Shown piece by piece: positions 5,960 through 9,247 of a DNA stretch of 9,247 nucleotides (within the stretch, counting starts at the first letter, position 1; each line of letters opens with the position of its first letter). A program made the position numbers and the translations under genes. The DNA is from Spirochaetia bacterium (GTDB lineage Bacteria; Spirochaetota; Spirochaetia; Treponematales; Treponemataceae): assembly GCA_900770075.1 (NCBI GenBank), contig CAAGIZ010000175.1, positions 1 through 9,247 of the forward strand, written 5' to 3'. The notes below the pieces were generated by a model, which ran no database searches, was not told the origin of the DNA, and saw nothing but the letters and a program-made list of their open reading frames with translations.

Positions 5960-7828
5960 ATGGAACACAAGATGATTACATCGGCTTCCGGCTGGCGCAA
6001 AGTTTTTGCTGAATCCGGAAGTTCAGAAGACGGCAGCGGAGAAATAGGAACGGAAAACCGCACCATAGCTGCCCTTGCGGCTGAAACTTTTGCGGACTAT
6101 ATGCTTGCTCAAAAAAAATCTCCCCTAATCATCGTAGGAATGGACACCCGCCCCACAGGTCCTGCAATTGCAGAGACAATGCTCAGGGTTTTTCTTGCAA
6201 AAAAAATTGCGGTTTCCTACACGGGAATCATCGCTTCCCCAGAGATAATGGTTTACGCCCACACGGCAGACGGTTTTGTATACATTTCGGCAAGTCACAA
6301 TCCCATAGGCTACAATGGAATAAAATTCGGTCTTAACGACGGCGGTGTTTTAAACGGTCAGGAAAATGCCAGGCTTGCTGCTGAGTTTGAAAAAAAATGC
6401 GCCCGGCCGGATGCCATTGAATATGCGGAAAAACTTACTTCTTCCTGTTCGGACATAGATCTGGACTGGGTTTTTGCAGAATCCATCGCAACAAAACACT
6501 CGGCGGCAAACGCTTACAGGAGTTTTGAAAAAGAAGTCATCTCAGGTACCCAAACCCCTGCGGAACAGAATGCTGTTTTTGCAAGAATCCGGCAAAACCT
6601 GATTCAAAAGCCCATTTGCGTCGTTGCCGACATGAACGGTTCTGCCAGAACCATGTCCATCGACAAAAATTTTCTGAACGAATGTGGCATATCTTTCAGT
6701 TCGATAAACAGTGCACCCGGTCAGATTGCCCACGAGATAATCCCGGAGCCGGAAAACCTTATATGGTGTGCCGGAGAAATGGAAAAGAAACAGGCTGAAG
6801 GAGACAAAACCTGCATTTTAGGCTATATGCCGGACTGTGACGGAGACCGAGGAAATATTGTCTACTGGGACGAAACCGAAAAAAAATCAAAAGTGCTGAA
6901 AGCTCAGGAAGGTTTTGCCCTTTCCGTGCTTTCTGAACTGGCCTATTCCGTCTACAGGAAACAGTTTACGGAAGGTCAGGGGCTGGCAAAAAAGGCAGAG
7001 CAGTTTCTGTCAGAGAAAAACGGTCAGGGACAGGCCTTTTGCAAAGGTTCAAGGCTGGGAGTGGCGGTAAACGGTCCTACTTCCATGCGGATTGAAGAAA
7101 TTGCAAAGGCATTTAAGGCGGAAGTTTTCAGAAGCGAGGTCGGAGAGGCAAACGTCGTAAATCTTGCGAGGGAAAAGCGCAGCGAAGGCTGGACTGTGCG
7201 GATTTTGGGAGAAGGCTCTAACGGAGGAAACATAACCCATCCTGCGGCCGTAAGGGATCCCCTCTGTACGATTTTTGCCCTCATAAAACTGCTTATCCTG
7301 AAAGATGAGGAAAGCGACGGAAAACTGAAAAAAGGTCTTTTCCACCTGTGGTGCGATGCCAGCGGTCAGCCGGAAAAATACAGGGAAAACTACACGCTGC
7401 GAGACATAATCGACACCCTTCCTGTCTACACCACAACCGGCGTAAGCGAAGAGCGGGCGGTGCTTCAGATAAAGACAAAAGACCACGGGCTTTTAAAGGC
7501 AAATTTTCAAAAAATATTTGAAAATCAGTGGAATCTGCATAAAAATGAATTGAAAGACCTTTACGGCTTTGTACGCTACACTGCGGTAAGGACTAACGGA
7601 ACCAAGGAAGTCAAGGATTTAGCCGACTATTCCCAAAGCGGAAGCGGCGGATTAAAAATCATCTTCTTTGACGAAAAAGACTGTCCGGCTGCCTTTATGT
7701 GGATGCGGGGAAGCGGCACGGAACCGGTTTTCCGGGTGATGTGCGACGTAAAAGGCGACAAACCAAAAGAAGAACAGAAGCTTCTTGAATGGGAAACAAA
7801 AATGATTTTGAGGGCTGATTCCCTTTAA
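5960..7828 (+). CDS. Alpha-D-phosphohexomutase (phosphoglucomutase/phosphomannomutase family), long form
   Basis: The enzyme moves a phosphate between C1 and C6 of a hexose through a phosphoserine, feeding glycolysis or nucleotide-sugar synthesis in the cytoplasm. All four family sites are present in order: N-terminal SASGWRK (8-14), the phosphoserine loop SASHNP with Ser112 (110-115), the Mg-binding loop DCDGDR (292-297, with Cys where Pro is usual), the sugar-specificity loop GEGSNGG (417-423), and the C-terminal phosphate-binding RGSGTEP (583-589). At 622 residues it is longer than the 450-580 usual for the family; the extra length seems to lie between the serine and metal loops and before the specificity loop. 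Substrate cannot be settled from motifs. The start is ATG 5960 (MEHKMITS) or ATG 5972. The stop is 71 bases before a second, different mutase gene. Confidence 0.88.
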   Translation: MEHKMITSASGWRKVFAESGSSEDGSGEIGTENRTIAALAAETFADYMLAQKKSPLIIVGMDTRPTGPAIAETMLRVFLAKKIAVSYTGIIASPEIMVYAHTADGFVYISASHNPIGYNGIKFGLNDGGVLNGQENARLAAEFEKKCARPDAIEYAEKLTSSCSDIDLDWVFAESIATKHSAANAYRSFEKEVISGTQTPAEQNAVFARIRQNLIQKPICVVADMNGSARTMSIDKNFLNECGISFSSINSAPGQIAHEIIPEPENLIWCAGEMEKKQAEGDKTCILGYMPDCDGDRGNIVYWDETEKKSKVLKAQEGFALSVLSELAYSVYRKQFTEGQGLAKKAEQFLSEKNGQGQAFCKGSRLGVAVNGPTSMRIEEIAKAFKAEVFRSEVGEANVVNLAREKRSEGWTVRILGEGSNGGNITHPAAVRDPLCTIFALIKLLILKDEESDGKLKKGLFHLWCDASGQPEKYRENYTLRDIIDTLPVYTTTGVSEERAVLQIKTKDHGLLKANFQKIFENQWNLHKNELKDLYGFVRYTAVRTNGTKEVKDLADYSQSGSGGLKIIFFDEKDCPAAFMWMRGSGTEPVFRVMCDVKGDKPKEEQKLLEWETKMILRADSL

Positions 7829-7853
7829 AACAAAAAACGGAACCTCTAAAAAC

Positions 7854-7873
7854 AAAGTTTTTGTAAAAACTTT
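7854..7873. repeat. A/T-rich perfect inverted repeat between the two mutase genes
   Basis: AAAGTTTTT (7854-7862) and AAAAACTTT (7865-7873) are perfect 9-base arms around GT. There is one GC pair per arm, so as RNA it would be weak. A repressor operator or a leader element of the second mutase gene are both possible. It sits 26 bases before the second mutase start and just upstream of its ribosome-binding site. Confidence 0.45.
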
Positions 7874-7899
7874 AAACTGCAAAAAAAGGAGAATTTTTT

Positions 7900-9226
7900 A
7901 TGGAAAAGTCAGAAATTCTTGAACGTGCAAAAAAGTACATCGAAGAAGAAAAGGACGCGCGCTTCAGAAAAGAAGTTGAAGAGCTTGTAAAAAAAGAAGA
8001 CATGCAGGAACTGGAAGACCGGTTCTATCAGTCGCTGGAATTCGGAACAGGCGGTCTTCGCGGCGTTATGGGTGGCGGCACCAACAGGATGAACACGTTG
8101 GAGATAAATCTGGCAACCCAGGGGCTGGCTAACTACGTCCTCAAGGCTTTTCCGGAAAAGGCAAAGGACGGAACTTTAAGCGCAGTTGTTGCCTACGACA
8201 GCCGTAAAAATTCTGACGTCTTTGCAGAAGCAACTGCCCTGATTCTTGCTGCCAACGGCATCAAGGCTTACCTTTTTACGGGACTGCGCCCTACACCGGA
8301 GCTTTCTTATGCAATCCGTGAACTGGGAGCACAGACAGGTGTCGTAGTTACCGCTTCCCACAATCCTCCACAGTACAACGGTTACAAAGCCTACTGGGAC
8401 AATGGTGCACAGGTAATCGAACCTCACGATGCAGGTATAATCGACGAAGTTAATGCAGTAAAAGAAGTAAAAACCATTTCTAAAGAAGAAGCTTTAAAAT
8501 CAGGAAAACTTGTACTTATCGACAAAGAAATTGACGAAAAATTCTGGAAAATGTGTAAAGACCAGCTTTTCCGTCCTGAACTGATTAAAGAAAAAGCCTC
8601 TTCCGTAAAAATCGTGTATACACCGCTCCATGGAACAGGAGCAATGCACGTGGAAAAGGTTCTGGGCGATTTAGGGCTGAAAGTAATTACGGTTCCGCAG
8701 CAGAGGGAGCCTGACGGCAACTTTCCTACTGTCGAAAAACCTAATCCAGAGGAAGCACCTGCACTTAAACTGGCAGTCGAACTGGGAGAAAAAGAAAAAG
8801 CGGACTGTGTAATGGCAACTGACCCGGATGCAGACCGCTTTGGAACTGCTTTCCCGGATAAAGACGGAAAATTCGTTCTTGTAAGCGGAAACCAGATGGG
8901 GGCTCTTCTCTGCGAATACGTGCTTCTTTCCAGAAAAGAACTGGGCAAGATGCCAGCCTCCCCTGCAGCTATCCGCTCAATCGTAACTTCGCCGTTCTGC
9001 GACTACATCTGCAAAAAATACGGCGTAAAGATGCATGAATGTCTGACAGGCTTTAAGTGGATTGCAGCAGTAGAAGATGAATTTGAAAAAGACGGTTCAG
9101 AAAACTACGTTTTTGGTCTGGAAGAATCTTACGGCTACAAGGTCGAAAAAGAAGTGATGGATAAAGACGGTGTTTCTGCCGCTGCCATGTGTGCGGAAAT
9201 GACCCTTTACTGGGCTTCAAAAGGAA
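7900..9226 (+). CDS. PgcA-type phosphoglucomutase/phosphomannomutase (3' end missing)
   Basis: This is a second alpha-D-phosphohexomutase, of the type that includes Bacillus PgcA (alpha-phosphoglucomutase). About 442 genuine residues are visible of an expected 560-600. The N-terminal FGTGGLRG (48-55) is followed by the phosphoserine loop TASHNP with Ser153 (151-156), the metal loop DPDADR (308-313), GFKWI (384-388) and the specificity loop EESYGY (408-413). All are canonical, so the enzyme is probably active. The C-terminal phosphate-binding domain is absent because the contig ends. The start is well supported by AAGGAGA at 7886-7892, eight bases or so before the ATG. The coding frame continues to 9247, but bases 9227-9247 are adapter, so the final residues of a naive translation (IGRASC) are artificial. 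It lies 71 bases after the other mutase, probably in one transcript. Confidence 0.92.
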
Positions 9227-9247
9227 AGATCGGAAGAGCGTCGTGTA
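9227..9247. other. Illumina TruSeq adapter remnant at contig end
   Basis: The last 21 bases begin AGATCGGAAGAGC and continue GTCGTGTA, matching the standard Illumina TruSeq read-2-side adapter exactly, as I remember it. The match runs to the very last base of the window and interrupts a conserved gene. It is untrimmed sequencing adapter carried into the assembly, not genomic sequence. Confidence 0.95.

Noticed and set aside
5821..6012. Arg-rich open frame in the gap before the first mutase
   Set aside because: It has a TTG start, low-complexity content generated by the GGAAAGG repeats, and runs into the mutase gene in another frame.
8424..8948. 174-residue minus-strand open frame inside the second mutase
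   Set aside because: It is antisense to a highly conserved coding region, is Ser/Phe-rich as expected for a shadow, and has no recognisable domain.

Overview
The window looks like a contig end from a host-associated Treponema (Spirochaetes). That call is an inference. It rests on a RimP with a spirochaete-like sequence, a MerR-type helix-turn-helix fused to a PTS EIIA domain (an arrangement I associate with treponemes), poly-A/T-rich gene borders, and exported proteins of low recognisability. No plasmid, phage, transposase, CRISPR, rRNA or tRNA was seen. Codon use looks even throughout, so this reads as ordinary chromosome rather than an acquired island.

Layout. Positions 1-1313 (minus strand) hold a nearly complete ribosome maturation factor gene (rimP, running off the left edge) and, upstream of it, a stand-alone RluA-type pseudouridine synthase; both concern ribosome or RNA maturation. 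Positions 1314-1555 are non-coding and crowded with palindromes. Positions 1556-2761 (plus) encode an exported protein with a C-terminal transglutaminase-like Cys/His domain. Positions 2762-2990 lie between convergent genes and hold a block of inverted repeats, one resembling the widespread TTCGACAAGCTCA intergenic repeat. Positions 2991-3641 (minus) encode the HTH-EIIA regulator. A divergent promoter region (3642-3859) separates it from a plus-strand pair: a membrane-anchored beta-propeller-like protein (3860-4924) and an exported, zinc-ligand-less M23/LytM-like protein (4949-5809). After a 150-base gap with short repeats come two different alpha-D-phosphohexomutases in tandem (5960-7828, and 7900 to the right end).

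How the genes may work together. The two mutases both belong to sugar-phosphate interconversion (glucose-1-P/glucose-6-P type chemistry), and the nearby EIIA-fused regulator could report phosphotransfer state, but nothing in the sequence ties them directly. The propeller and dead-LytM pair looks like an envelope module.

The last 21 bases (9227-9247) match the Illumina TruSeq adapter and are not genomic; the final mutase is therefore cut by an assembly artefact. The best candidates for new biology are modest: the palindrome-rich intergenic blocks, the degenerate LytM/propeller pair, and two genes whose promoters place transcription starts at or within a few bases of the ATG (leaderless candidates).
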